A stretch of DNA of 64,000 nt from Ectopseudomonas mendocina (GCF_007049795.1 NZ_SCFY01000007.1:124001-188000), one strand, 5' to 3'. Shown: positions 1-9,998, counted from the first letter of the stretch. Numbers and translations: made by a program. The notes: generated by a model from the sequence alone, not told the origin.

Positions 1-1331
1 AGCTGGCCAATGCTGTGGCGGCCATCACCAATGATCTCGGCCGGACGGCGGATAGCCGCGGCCACCACTTCGTAGCCGATTACCAGTACGCGCAGGTCGT
101 GACCTTCGTGATAACTCTCCAGCAGTACGCGCTGATCGAACACGCGGGCGCGTTCGATGGCTTCCTGCACCTCGCCCGGCGTACGCAGATCCACGGCCAC
201 GCCCTGGCCTTGCTCGCCATCGACTGGTTTGACCACGACCGAGCCATGCTCGGCGAGAAAAGTGGCGTTGTCTTCGGCGCTGGCGGCCAGGCGCTGGGCC
301 GGCACGCTGAGGTCGGCGCGCGACAGGGCACGGTGAGTCAGGCGCTTGTCCTGGCACAGGGTCATGCTCACGGCGCTGGTCAGGTCGCACAGCGATTCGC
401 GGCAGCGGATGCGTCGGCCGCCGTGACTGAGGGTGAACAGCCCGGCCTCGGCGTCATCCACCTGCACTTCGATGCCGCGGCGCAGCGCCTCGTCGACGAT
501 GATGCGCGCATAGGGGTTGAGCTCGGCCTGCGGGCCGGGGCCGAGGAACAGCGGCTGGTTGATGCCGTTCTTGCGCTTGAGGCTGAAGGTCTGCAACTCG
601 CGGAAGCCGAGCTTGGCGTAGAGCTTCTTGGCCTGCTTGTTATCGTGCAGCACCGACAGGTCGAGGTAGCTCAGGCCACGGCTCATGCCGTGCTCGATCA
701 GGTGACGCACCAGTACCTCGCCGACACCGGGTCGGCTGCATTGCGGGTCGACCGCCAGGCACCACAGGCTGCTGCCGTTTTCCGGGTCACGGAAGGCGCG
801 TTGGTGGTTAAGGCCCATGACACTGCCGATCACCGCGCCGCTGTCTTCGTCCTCGGCCAGCCAGTAGGTCGGGCCGCCCTCGGTGTAAGGCGTGAGCTTG
901 GCCGGGTCGATTGGCAGCATGCCGCGGGTCTGGTACAGGCAATTGATGGCCTGCCAGTCGGCATCGTTCTGCGCCCGGCGAATACGAAAACCACGGAAGC
1001 TGCGACGCGCCGGGCGGTAGTCGGTGAACCACAGGCGCAGCGTGTCGGAGGGGTCGAGAAACAGTTGCTGCGGTGCATGCGCCAGCACCTGGTGCGGGGC
1101 CGCCACGTACAGGGCGATGTCACGTTCACCGGGCTGTTCGTCCAGCAGGGATTCGGCCAGGACAGTGGCGTCGGGGTAGGTATGGCCGATCAGCAGGCGA
1201 CCCCAGCCGCAATGAATGGCCTGTGGCTGGCTGGGCTGGCTGCTATGATCCTCGGCCAGACGGGCCTGCAGACGCTCGTAAGATGGTGTCTGGCCTCGCA
1301 GCAGGCGTTGGTTGAAGGCAGTGGAGCGCAT
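1..1331 (-). CDS. ngg: N-acetylglutaminylglutamine synthetase, GNAT/ATP-grasp (3' part outside window)
   Basis: Catalyses formation of N-acetylglutaminylglutamine, the dipeptide precursor of the osmoprotectant NAGGN, in the cytoplasm. Reading the minus strand from ATG at 1331 gives an open frame of 443 codons that runs off the left edge: it begins MRSTAFNQRLLRGQTPSYER. Residues about 115-260 look like a GNAT acetyltransferase domain (LAVDPQCSRPGVGEVLVRHL, a CoA-binding loop, and a KKLYAKLGF tail). From about residue 330 an ATP-grasp domain begins (VVVKPVDGEQGQGV, a lysine/glycine-rich loop typical of the fold). Fusion of these two domains beside an asparagine-synthase-like gene is the signature of the NAGGN locus. 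It lies 130 bp downstream of asnO in the same direction, separated by hairpins. The last part of the ATP-grasp domain is missing only because the window ends. Confidence 0.9.
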   Translation of the reverse strand, partial: MRSTAFNQRLLRGQTPSYERLQARLAEDHSSQPSQPQAIHCGWGRLLIGHTYPDATVLAESLLDEQPGERDIALYVAAPHQVLAHAPQQLFLDPSDTLRLWFTDYRPARRSFRGFRIRRAQNDADWQAINCLYQTRGMLPIDPAKLTPYTEGGPTYWLAEDEDSGAVIGSVMGLNHQRAFRDPENGSSLWCLAVDPQCSRPGVGEVLVRHLIEHGMSRGLSYLDLSVLHDNKQAKKLYAKLGFRELQTFSLKRKNGINQPLFLGPGPQAELNPYARIIVDEALRRGIEVQVDDAEAGLFTLSHGGRRIRCRESLCDLTSAVSMTLCQDKRLTHRALSRADLSVPAQRLAASAEDNATFLAEHGSVVVKPVDGEQGQGVAVDLRTPGEVQEAIERARVFDQRVLLESYHEGHDLRVLVIGYEVVAAAIRRPAEIIGDGRHSIGQ

Positions 1332-1397
1332 GGAATAATCCCTGTCCGTGTTCACTACGTCCGGTCTTGGCCGGATCGTCATTGAGTCGCGACACAT

Positions 1398-1454
1398 CCC
1401 GGCTTTGCCGGGCTATGACCATTGATCCTGCAGGAGCGGCCCGAGGGCCGCTCC
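1398..1454. repeat. Two intercistronic hairpins between asnO and ngg
   Basis: Two perfect stem-loops follow one another: CCCGGC-ttt-GCCGGG at 1398-1412, and a 10-bp stem GGAGCGGCCC / GGGCCGCTCC with a 2-base loop at 1433-1454. Neither has a T-run, so they look like REP-type hairpins that could stabilise or partly terminate the asnO-ngg transcript rather than true terminators. Confidence 0.6.
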
Positions 1455-1461
1455 ACGTGAG

Positions 1462-3231
1462 TTATAGGCCTTGTTCGCTCAGCCACAGGTTGAGCGCTGC
1501 CAGTTGCCATAGCTTGGACCCGCGCAGCGGCGTGAGCTGGCTCTGCGGGTTGGTCAGCAACTGATCGAGCATGGTCGGGTTGAACAGGCCGCGATCCAGG
1601 CTTGGGTCGAGCAGCAGGTCGCGCACCCAACCGAGGGTGGCGCCCTCAAGATGCTTGAGTCCTGGCACGGGGAAGTAGCCTTTGGGCCGGTCGATCACCT
1701 CGCTGGGGATGACCTTGCGCGCGGCTTCCTTGAGCACGTACTTGCCGCCTTCCGGCAGCTTGAACTGCGCGGGAATGCGCGCCGACAGCTCGGCCACGCG
1801 ATAGTCGAGGAACGGCGTGCGCGCTTCGAGGCCCCAGGCCATGGTCATGTTGTCCACCCGTTTGACCGGGTCGTCGACCAGCATCACCGTGCTGTCCAGG
1901 CGCAGGGCCTTGTCCACTGCAGCATCGGCGCCGGGCATGGCGAAGTGCTCGCGAACGAACTCTCCAGCCATGTCGCCGGTCAGCCAGGCGGGCTGCACGC
2001 AGGCCGCGTATTCGTCGTGCTCGCGGTCGAAGAAAGCGGCACGGTAGGCGGCGAAAGCATCCTTGGCGCCATCGACTTGCGGATACCAGTGGTAGCCGGC
2101 GAACAGTTCGTCAGCGCCTTGGCCACTCTGTACCACCTTGCAATGCTTGGCGACTTCGCGCGAGAGCAGGTAGAAGGCGATGCAGTCATGGCTGACCATC
2201 GGCTCGCTCATGGCGCGGAAGGCCTGCGGCAGCTGCTCGAGAATCTCGTGCTCGCCAATGCGCAATTGATGATGGCGGGTGCCGAAATGCTGGGCGATCA
2301 GGTCCGAATACTGGAATTCGTCGCCACGTTCGCCGCCGGCATCCTGGAAGCCGATGGAGAAGGTCAGCAGGTTCTCCACACCAGCTTCGCGCAGCAGGCC
2401 GACCAGCATGCTCGAATCGACGCCACCGGAGAGCAGCACGCCGACGTCGACCGCCGCGCGCTGACGAATCTCCACCGCTTCGCGCATGGTCTGCAGTGTG
2501 CGGTCGCGCCATTCTTCAAAACCGAAGTTCACTTCCTCGCCTTGCGGGCCGAACTGCAGCGTCCACCAGGTGTGCTGCTCGACCTTGCCGTCGGCATCGA
2601 CACGCATCCAGGTGGCTGGCGGCAGTTTCTCCACGCCCGCCAGAATGGTGCGCGGCGCGGGTACCACGGCATGGAAGTTCAAATAGTGGTTGAGGGCGAC
2701 GGCATCCAGCGTCTTGGCGATGTCGCCACCCTGCAGCAGGGCTGGCAGCGACGAGGCGAAGCGCAGGCGCTCACCAGTGCGCGAGAGATAAAGCGGTTTG
2801 ACGCCGAGGCGGTCGCGGGCGATGAACAGGTTCTGCTTGTCACGCTCCCAGACGGCGAAGGCGAACATGCCATTGAGCTTGGGCAGCAGTTTTTCGCCCC
2901 AGGCGTGATAGCCCTTGAGCAGCACCTCGGTGTCACCGCCGGAGAAGAAGCGATAGCCCAGCGCTTCCAGCTCGCCGCGCAGCTCGGGGTAGTTATAGAT
3001 GGCGCCGTTGAACACCATGGACAGGCCGAGATCGCTGTCGATCATCGGCTGGCCCGAGGCTTCGGCCAGATCCATGATCTTCAGCCGGCGATGGCCTAGG
3101 GCGATGGGACCCTGACTATGAAAGCCATGGGCGTCGGGTCCGCGAGGGGCCAGGTGGTGGGTGATGCGTTCGACTGCCGCCAGGTCCGCGGGGCGTCGAT
3201 CAAAACGAAGTTCTCCAGCTATTCCGCACAT
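1462..3231 (-). CDS. asnO: N-acetylglutaminylglutamine amidotransferase (asparagine synthase-like)
   Basis: 589 residues. Transfers the amide nitrogen of glutamine onto N-acetylglutaminylglutamine to make NAGGN, an osmolyte made by pseudomonads at high salt. The protein starts MCGIAGELRF, so Cys2 is the N-terminal nucleophile of a class II glutamine amidotransferase domain (residues 1 to about 200, with the RGPDAHGF and HRRLKIMD motifs). The second half is the ATP-pyrophosphatase synthetase domain (VGVLLSGGVDSSMLVGLL near residue 265, SGQGADELFAGY near 370). It is a NAGGN-type rather than an ordinary AsnB because it stands directly before ngg. A MarR-family gene is transcribed divergently from a shared 108-bp gap that contains an inverted repeat. 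Confidence 0.92.
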   Translation of the reverse strand: MCGIAGELRFDRRPADLAAVERITHHLAPRGPDAHGFHSQGPIALGHRRLKIMDLAEASGQPMIDSDLGLSMVFNGAIYNYPELRGELEALGYRFFSGGDTEVLLKGYHAWGEKLLPKLNGMFAFAVWERDKQNLFIARDRLGVKPLYLSRTGERLRFASSLPALLQGGDIAKTLDAVALNHYLNFHAVVPAPRTILAGVEKLPPATWMRVDADGKVEQHTWWTLQFGPQGEEVNFGFEEWRDRTLQTMREAVEIRQRAAVDVGVLLSGGVDSSMLVGLLREAGVENLLTFSIGFQDAGGERGDEFQYSDLIAQHFGTRHHQLRIGEHEILEQLPQAFRAMSEPMVSHDCIAFYLLSREVAKHCKVVQSGQGADELFAGYHWYPQVDGAKDAFAAYRAAFFDREHDEYAACVQPAWLTGDMAGEFVREHFAMPGADAAVDKALRLDSTVMLVDDPVKRVDNMTMAWGLEARTPFLDYRVAELSARIPAQFKLPEGGKYVLKEAARKVIPSEVIDRPKGYFPVPGLKHLEGATLGWVRDLLLDPSLDRGLFNPTMLDQLLTNPQSQLTPLRGSKLWQLAALNLWLSEQGL

Positions 3232-3292
3232 AGTTCCTTACCGGTGTTGCCGTTGGGGAGTGGCTCGTGGTCGAGCCTTTTACACCAAAACA

Positions 3293-3332
3293 AAATAATG
3301 CTTTCATGTCAAAGTTTTGGTTGTCATTATTT
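3293..3332. promoter_or_regulatory. Inverted repeat operator between asnO and marR
   Basis: AAATAATG at 3293-3300 and its exact reverse complement CATTATTT at 3325-3332 lie 32 bp apart (about three helical turns) in the AT-rich gap between the divergent asnO (start 3231) and marR (start 3340) genes. The right arm ends 7 bp before the marR ATG. This position suits autoregulation by the MarR protein and control of NAGGN synthesis; the assignment is inference. Confidence 0.45.
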
Positions 3333-3339
3333 GGTGCTT

Positions 3340-3813
3340 ATGAGCGATAAAAAAGTTCCTGTTGAAATAGATTTGTCATCTGTCATGGCCTTCGAGATGC
3401 CCCTGTTTCAGGCGCTGCGGCGCTTGCAGCAGGCGGGGGAAGTGCACGCCAAGCGCCTGGCCCGCTTCGGTGGGCTGACGCCCATGCAGTTGATGATCCT
3501 ACAGGTGCTGGCCAGTGAAGCGCGCCTGACCGCCAGCGTGCTCAGCAGCCGCGTTAGCCTGACCGCTGCGACGCTGTCCGGCATGCTCGATCGCTTGGAA
3601 GAGCGTGGTCTGTTGCAGCGCCAGCGCGATGATCAGGATCGCCGGCGCCAGTGGCTGTTGATCAGCGATGCGGGCCGTGAGCTGATCCAGCAGGCACCTT
3701 CGTTGATGCCACCGGAATTCAACCAGCGTTTTGCCGCGCTGGCCGATTGGGAGCGCCACAGCCTCACGGCCGCGCTGCTGCGCGCCGCCGAACTGTGCGG
3801 AGAGATGGAATGA
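3340..3813 (+). CDS. MarR-family transcriptional regulator
   Basis: 157 residues from ATG 3340 (MSDKKVPVEI). Longer open frames reach back into asnO on the other strand and would put the operator inside the gene, so this start is preferred. The middle is a winged helix-turn-helix typical of MarR (LTPMQLMILQVLASEARLTA, then SLTAATLSGMLDRLEERGL and the wing RQRDDQDRRRQWLLISDAG). The ligand is unknown. Divergence from asnO-ngg suggests that it regulates NAGGN synthesis and itself through the inverted repeat at 3293-3332. Confidence 0.85.
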   Translation: MSDKKVPVEIDLSSVMAFEMPLFQALRRLQQAGEVHAKRLARFGGLTPMQLMILQVLASEARLTASVLSSRVSLTAATLSGMLDRLEERGLLQRQRDDQDRRRQWLLISDAGRELIQQAPSLMPPEFNQRFAALADWERHSLTAALLRAAELCGEME

Positions 3814-3909
3814 GGTGGGCGATGAATCTGCCTTTTTCAGAAAAAATTCAAGCAGGGTGTTGACTTAGCATCGCCGCCTGCATAAAGTGCGCGCCTCGCT
3901 AAGGCACAT

Positions 3910-3985
3910 GGGTGATTAGCTCAGCCGGGAGAGCATCTGCCTTACAAGCAGAGGGTCGGCGGTTCGATCCCGTCATCACCCACCA
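3910..3985 (+). tRNA. tRNA-Val (anticodon TAC)
   Basis: 76 nt including an encoded CCA. Acceptor GGGTGAT pairs with ATCACCC, the D arm is TAGCTCAGCCGGGAGAGCA, the anticodon arm TCTGC-CTTACAA-GCAGA shows anticodon TAC, and the T loop has GGTTCGATCC. It starts a tRNA cluster with the two tRNA-Asp genes. Confidence 0.96.
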
Positions 3986-4020
3986 TAGCCTTAGAGAGAA
4001 GGACGAAAGTCCACCGACGC

Positions 4021-4097
4021 GCAGCGGTAGTTCAGTCGGTTAGAATACCGGCCTGTCACGCCGGGGGTCGCGGGTTCGAGTCCCGTCCGCTGCGCCA
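4021..4097 (+). tRNA. tRNA-Asp (anticodon GTC), copy 1
   Basis: 77 nt with encoded CCA. Acceptor GCAGCGG pairs with CCGCTGC, the anticodon arm CCGGC-CTGTCAC-GCCGG shows GTC, and the T arm is CGGGTTCGAGTCCCG. Identical in sequence to the copy at 4206-4282. Confidence 0.96.
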
Positions 4098-4205
4098 TTA
4101 TTTCCCAGATCGGCACCTTGTCGATTTGAGATGGCAAAGCCCGCAAGGGCGCCATCAGAAGCAACAGAGCTTCAAGAGTTCTTTGGACGCAAGTCCAACC
4201 GACAC

Positions 4206-4282
4206 GCAGCGGTAGTTCAGTCGGTTAGAATACCGGCCTGTCACGCCGGGGGTCGCGGGTTCGAGTCCCGTCCGCTGCGCCA
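4206..4282 (+). tRNA. tRNA-Asp (anticodon GTC), copy 2
   Basis: 77 nt with encoded CCA, base-for-base the same as the copy at 4021-4097. The short sequence ahead of each copy is also similar (AAGTCCA followed by CCGACGC/CCGACAC), so the pair probably arose by a local duplication. A terminator follows 9 bp downstream. Confidence 0.96.
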
Positions 4283-4290
4283 TATACGAA

Positions 4291-4322
4291 ACCCGTCGAT
4301 CGCACGATCGACGGGTTTTTTA
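4291..4322 (+). terminator. Rho-independent terminator of the tRNA cluster
   Basis: Perfect 12-bp stem ACCCGTCGATCG (4291-4302) and CGATCGACGGGT (4305-4316) with a 2-base loop, followed directly by a T-run. Confidence 0.9.
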
Positions 4323-4431
4323 TTGCCTGTGATCCGAGGTAATCAATCGCCCTGCGGCTTTTCGTCATCTTGTCTTCACACTGGCAACGTAGCTTGCTGA
4401 CGAAAGATGAAATGCCCCAGGAGAATGCCCG

Positions 4432-4518
4432 ATGGATGACTATCAGGAAGAACTGCTCGAGCGCGACGTCCTCAGTCAGGACATGCCCGATGTGGACGAC
4501 GACGCTACCGAACTCTGA
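4432..4518 (+). CDS. Small acidic protein (28 aa), unknown function
   Basis: ATG at 4432 preceded by AGGAGA at 4419-4424 (7-nt spacer) opens a 28-codon frame: MDDYQEELLE, then RDVLSQDMPDVDDDATEL and TGA. Eleven of 28 residues are Asp or Glu. Its 3' end overlaps the 3' end of the convergent AraC gene by 43 bp. The good ribosome-binding site, the start shortly after a terminator and the biased composition argue for a real gene; no function is known to me. Confidence 0.5.
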   Translation: MDDYQEELLERDVLSQDMPDVDDDATEL

Positions 4519-5567
4519 GCTGCGCCGCTGGCCCAGCGCTGTGTGCGGCGGTAATCGCCCGGCGTCTGCCCGAGCCAGCGCTTGAACGCGCGCTGGAAGG
4601 CTTCGGCCGAGGCGAAGCCGAGCAGGTAGGCGATCTCGCCAAAGGCCAGCTCGGTGTCACGAATATAGGCCGTGGCCAGGTCGCGGCGGGTGTCGTTGAG
4701 GATGGCGCGAAATTGCGTGCCTTCCTCCGCCAGCTTGCGTCGTAACGTCCAGCTCGGCAGGTGCAGGCTACGCGCCACTTCCTGCAGGTCCGGCTCATGG
4801 CCGTGCAGCAAGGGCCCCAGAAGCTGGATGACCTGTTCGCGCAGGCTGCGCGTGCGGGTCAGTTGATCGAGCTCTCGTTCACACAGCTCCAGCAGGTGCC
4901 GCCAGGTGCCAGGGCAATGCTGTGGATTGCGCAGGGCCAGGGTTTCGCTGCTCAGGCGCAGGCGGTTGGCGCCGCTGGCGAATTCCACCGGGCAGCCGAA
5001 CAGGGGCTCGTAACGCTCGCTGTAGTCGGGTGGCGGAAATTCGATTTCAACCTTGTCCGCGATGATGGGGCGGTCGACCACCTGGCTCAGGTTGCTCTGC
5101 CAGCCGGCCAGCACCGAATCCACCACGAAGCGGTTGTAGGCGTTGTAGGGGCTGATCGAATAGAAATGCAGCCAGGCACCGCGGGCATCCTCGCTGAAGC
5201 CCGAACGGCCGCGATAGTTGGCGGCATACAGCGGTTCGAAGCGGGTCAGGGTGCGTGCCGCTTCGCGCAGATCAGGCGCTTGCGCGGCGCAGATACCAGC
5301 CAGGCCAACCTGGCTCAGGCGGCTGTGACGGCCCATGTCCAGGCCCAGGGCGGGGTTGTTGCACAGGGCAATGGCGCTATGGCCAAGGCGCATGAAACGC
5401 GGGATCGACAGGCGCGCGCGCGGCTCGCCCAGGCGTGCTGAATCCAGACCGAACTGTTCGAGCAACGGTTCGGGGCGCTGGCCCTGTTCGCGCAGTGCGT
5501 CGGCCAATGCCTGGGTGAAGCCGACGGAGAGATCGCCGAGGCGAACGCGTGATGCCTTCATAACCAT
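4476..5567 (-). CDS. AraC-family regulator with arabinose-binding-like N-terminal domain
   Basis: 363 residues. The N-terminal ~210 residues resemble the arabinose-binding-type sensor domain found in OruR-like AraC regulators. The C-terminal ~100 residues hold the double HTH (DLQEVARSLHLPSWTLRRKL, then FGEIAYLLGFASAEAFQRAF and a GQTPGDYRR ending). The upstream hydrolase gene stops with TGA overlapping the second in-frame ATG (5559-5561, ATGA), so translation is probably coupled and the start may be 5561 rather than 5567. The gene order regulator, hydrolase-like gene, divergent fadH matches what I remember of P. aeruginosa PA3094-PA3092. Likely targets are these neighbours, through the direct repeats at 6654-6685. 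Confidence 0.88.
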   Translation of the reverse strand: MVMKASRVRLGDLSVGFTQALADALREQGQRPEPLLEQFGLDSARLGEPRARLSIPRFMRLGHSAIALCNNPALGLDMGRHSRLSQVGLAGICAAQAPDLREAARTLTRFEPLYAANYRGRSGFSEDARGAWLHFYSISPYNAYNRFVVDSVLAGWQSNLSQVVDRPIIADKVEIEFPPPDYSERYEPLFGCPVEFASGANRLRLSSETLALRNPQHCPGTWRHLLELCERELDQLTRTRSLREQVIQLLGPLLHGHEPDLQEVARSLHLPSWTLRRKLAEEGTQFRAILNDTRRDLATAYIRDTELAFGEIAYLLGFASAEAFQRAFKRWLGQTPGDYRRTQRWASGAAQSSVASSSTSGMS

Positions 5568-6583
5568 AGATTGATCAGTTGCGCGCCACGCTCGCTGGCG
5601 CCTCGTTCGCTGCGTCCGGCATCGAAGGCGAGCGCCTGGGACTGACCGCTACGCTCCCACAATCGGCCGCGCAGATGGACTTTCAGCCCGGCGCGAATGC
5701 CATGGGTCTGCAGTTGTTCACCAAACTCGGCGTCGTCCGCCTGGCTGTCCAGATCGCTGGGCATTGCCAAGAGCTCGATGGTCTCGTCGCCAGCCGTCGT
5801 TGCCTGGCGCAACTGCTGCATGTCACCGCCGAGTAGCACGCCGAGGCGACCTGCCGGGGTCTCCAGCACCTGCACGGCGCCGTTTGTTTCGGTCGTCAGT
5901 GCGCCTGCACTGAAAGCGTGGCGTTGTGGCTGGCCGAGCGGGCTGCCGGCCCGGTCGAAGACCAGGCTGACGTTGTACAGCGGCCCGCGGCCGATCTCGA
6001 GACGCCCCTGTTCTATATGAGGCTCGGGCAGAACGATGGAACCCGCCACCAGGGTGATCTGGTAATCGCGAGCCAGAGCGCCAAACAGTTGCTGATAGTC
6101 ACGCGCCATGCTCTTGGCCTTGGTTCGCAGCATGGCATCGTCCAGGCGCGCGTCGTCTGCGGCGCCCAGTAGCGCGCCGAGAAAATCCAGCGGGTTGGTT
6201 ACCGCCAGCCAATGCATGGCCTGGCGGCGCTCGGTGGCGCGGTAGAGCTCTGCCTTCTCGCCAACGGCGAGCAGCCAGGTGCCGATATGTTCCGGCAGCA
6301 CGACGACGGTGCGCGCGTTGAGCATGCCCCGCTCGCGGGCGTGATCGAGGTAGGCCGCCAGTTTCAGGCGCAGGCGGGCGAGGCTCTGGTAGTCCGCTGG
6401 GAACAGCTCCGGCTGGATGCCCAGCAGATTACCGCGCGGGCCGGGCTCGCCGATATCCAGCGCGACCTGGCTGCGCAGGTCGGACAGGTAGTGGCTGCTG
6501 GGACGCTGCTCGATCCACTGGGCGTAGCTGCCAAGGCCGGCCAGCAGTGCGAACGCGAGCAGAAGGGTGATCAGTAGGCGCAT
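5558..6583 (-). CDS. Membrane-anchored carbon-nitrogen hydrolase-like protein
   Basis: 341 residues from ATG 6583 (MRLLITLLLAFALLAGLGSY, a signal anchor of about 20 residues); the frame stays open upstream only with a TTG. The rest resembles the nitrilase/carbon-nitrogen hydrolase fold (TVVVLPEHIGTWL, with the conserved Glu of the triad in LPEH; YQITLVAGSIVLPEP; LYNVSLVFDRAG; GRLGVLLGGDMQQL). The cysteine expected in the last of these motifs is absent: it reads LGGDM where nitrilases have CYD/CWD, so catalysis by the usual Cys mechanism is doubtful. Forms an operon with the AraC gene (4-10 nt overlap). Confidence 0.7.
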   Translation of the reverse strand: MRLLITLLLAFALLAGLGSYAQWIEQRPSSHYLSDLRSQVALDIGEPGPRGNLLGIQPELFPADYQSLARLRLKLAAYLDHARERGMLNARTVVVLPEHIGTWLLAVGEKAELYRATERRQAMHWLAVTNPLDFLGALLGAADDARLDDAMLRTKAKSMARDYQQLFGALARDYQITLVAGSIVLPEPHIEQGRLEIGRGPLYNVSLVFDRAGSPLGQPQRHAFSAGALTTETNGAVQVLETPAGRLGVLLGGDMQQLRQATTAGDETIELLAMPSDLDSQADDAEFGEQLQTHGIRAGLKVHLRGRLWERSGQSQALAFDAGRSERGASERGAQLINLWL

Positions 6584-6653
6584 TTCGGGATGTTCGGCTT
6601 CGTTGCGGTGCAGGTTAGGTCGGTCGAGCCGTGCTGCCAAGGTGAATTGCTAC

Positions 6654-8819
<2,166 letters not shown>

Positions 8820-8836
8820 TGACGACGCCCCGCCTA

Positions 8837-8976
8837 CAGACCGTTTGAAAACGTAGCGAGCGAAGGTCAGGCAAGGCAAAAAATGGCGAGAAAGCGCAGT
8901 TTACGAGTTGTAAATGAGCATTTTGAGCCGTTTTTTAACGCAGCATGGCCGAGCGCAGTAGTTTTCATACGGTCTG
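8837..8976. repeat. MITE-like repeat, copy A
   Basis: 140-bp element with imperfect terminal inverted repeats: the left end reads CAGACCGTTTGAAAAC and the right end, on the other strand, CAGACCGTATGAAAAC. Its interior (GAGCGAAGGTCAGGC, GCGAGAAAGCGCAGTTTACG, then TGTAAATGAGCAT) matches copy B at 9551-9691 in order and orientation. TA precedes the left end but CT follows the right end, so any target duplication has decayed. It lies between fadH and the NTF2-like gene and holds no gene. Confidence 0.75.
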
Positions 8977-9022
8977 CTGCGAGGTGTTGGCTGTCTGGCC
9001 TGACAACAACAAGGAGAAGCCG

Positions 9023-9454
9023 GTGTCTCTCAATGCCCTGCTGCAACCTGCCGCTGCAGCCAGCCTCGCGCGCTGGCACCAATTCGTCGCCGCCAAGGAT
9101 CTGAGCGCCTTGCCTGAGTTGCTGCACCCACAGGCGGTGTTCCGCTCACCCATGGCGCACACCCCATATCCGGGGGCGCAGGTGGTCAATATGATCCTCA
9201 ATACTGTGCTCAAGGTATTCGAGGACTTCGCCTATCACCGTGAACTGGCCACCGCCGATGGCCTCAATGTGGTGCTGGAGTTTTCCGCGAAGGTTGGTGG
9301 GCGCGAGTTGAAAGGAATCGACATGATTCGTTTCGACGATTCGGGGCTAATCGTCGAGTTCGAGGTGATGGTACGCCCGATGAGTGGGCTGCAGGCGCTC
9401 GGTGCCGAAATGGCCCAGCGCCTGGCGCCTTTTCTCGCTGCAGCCAAAGGCTGA
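9023..9454 (+). CDS. SnoaL/NTF2-like superfamily protein
   Basis: 143 residues from GTG 9023, chosen because AAGGAG at 9011-9016 is at the right distance and earlier starts would fall inside the MITE-like element. Small alpha+beta barrel protein of the nuclear-transport-factor-2 group (SLARWHQFVAAKDLSALPEL, HPQAVFRSPMAHTPYPG, VVLEFSAKVGGRELKGID, and VEFEVMVRPMSGLQAL near the end). Members bind or isomerise small hydrophobic ligands; the substrate is unknown. It follows fadH, which hints at lipid metabolism but does not prove it. Confidence 0.75.
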   Translation: MSLNALLQPAAAASLARWHQFVAAKDLSALPELLHPQAVFRSPMAHTPYPGAQVVNMILNTVLKVFEDFAYHRELATADGLNVVLEFSAKVGGRELKGIDMIRFDDSGLIVEFEVMVRPMSGLQALGAEMAQRLAPFLAAAKG

Positions 9455-9462
9455 ACGGCGCT

Positions 9463-9998
9463 CTACTTGAGAACGCCCACTTCTCGGTAAAAGCGCTCGG
9501 CGCCGGGATGCAGCGGAATCGGCAGACCTCTGGTGGCTCGCTCCAGCCTAGGGTTTGTACGAAAAGTCGTCGAGCGAAGGTCAGGCGAGGCAAAAACGGG
9601 TGAGGAAGCGGAGTTTACGAGCTGTAAATGAGCATTCCGAACCCGTTTTTAACGAAGCATCACCGAGCGCAGGCACTTTTCGTACAGAGCCTAATGTCCT
9701 TGGCGGCTGGATGCGCTTCAGCCAATCGGTCGAGGTTCTCGAAGAGCAACTTGGTCATCTGATAAGCCACGGCGTCGGAAACGCTGGTCTGGCTCACCAG
9801 AACGTTGGTGATGGTCGCCGTCGTCACGTCGTTGGCCTGGCCCTTGTAGGTGTCGGCAGGAATGGTGCCCGACTGATAGGCGCTGCTGCCGATACCGCCG
9901 GTAAGGATGTTGATCGAGGTTGGATTGGCGTGAGCGTTGGGACTACTGGCCAAAATCGCGGCAGCGGCGAACAGGCCAAGGCGCTTGGCTAAGTGCAT
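9463..9998 (-). pseudogene. TAXI-family TRAP transporter binding protein, deleted and MITE-interrupted
   Basis: Start ATG 9998 (GGAGAATTCCC ahead of it) gives a signal peptide and the TAXI N-terminus (SINILTGGIGSSAY). The frame then jumps to C-terminal TAXI sequence (SGTIPADTYKGQ, VAYQMTKLLFENLDRLAEA), so roughly 200 residues of the middle are missing. After HPAAKDIR the frame is broken by a 141-bp element (9551-9691). The true end continues beyond it: LERATRGLPIPLHPGAERF and YREVGVLK, then TAG at 9463-9465. Removing the element with one TA restores GAC ATT AGG CTG GAG (DIRLE) in frame. Intact TAXI proteins are about 310-330 residues. No TRAP membrane-subunit gene is adjacent. Confidence 0.85.
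9551..9691. mobile_element. MITE-like repeat, copy B, with TA target duplication
   Basis: 141 bp. Terminal inverted repeats: GGGTTTGTACGAAAAGT at the left and, on the other strand at the right, GGCTCTGTACGAAAAGT (15 of 17 match). TA is present at 9549-9550 and again at 9692-9693, and taking out the element plus one TA repairs the host reading frame. It encodes no protein of any size. TA duplications and GG ends suit mobilisation in trans by an IS630- or IS5-type transposase, but no such gene is in the window. Confidence 0.82.

Noticed and set aside
15..1385. 456-codon plus-strand open frame at the left edge
   Set aside because: It is the complement of ngg, which has GNAT and ATP-grasp motifs on the minus strand.
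1651..3099. 482-codon plus-strand open frame over asnO
   Set aside because: Shadow of asnO with no domain or ribosome site.
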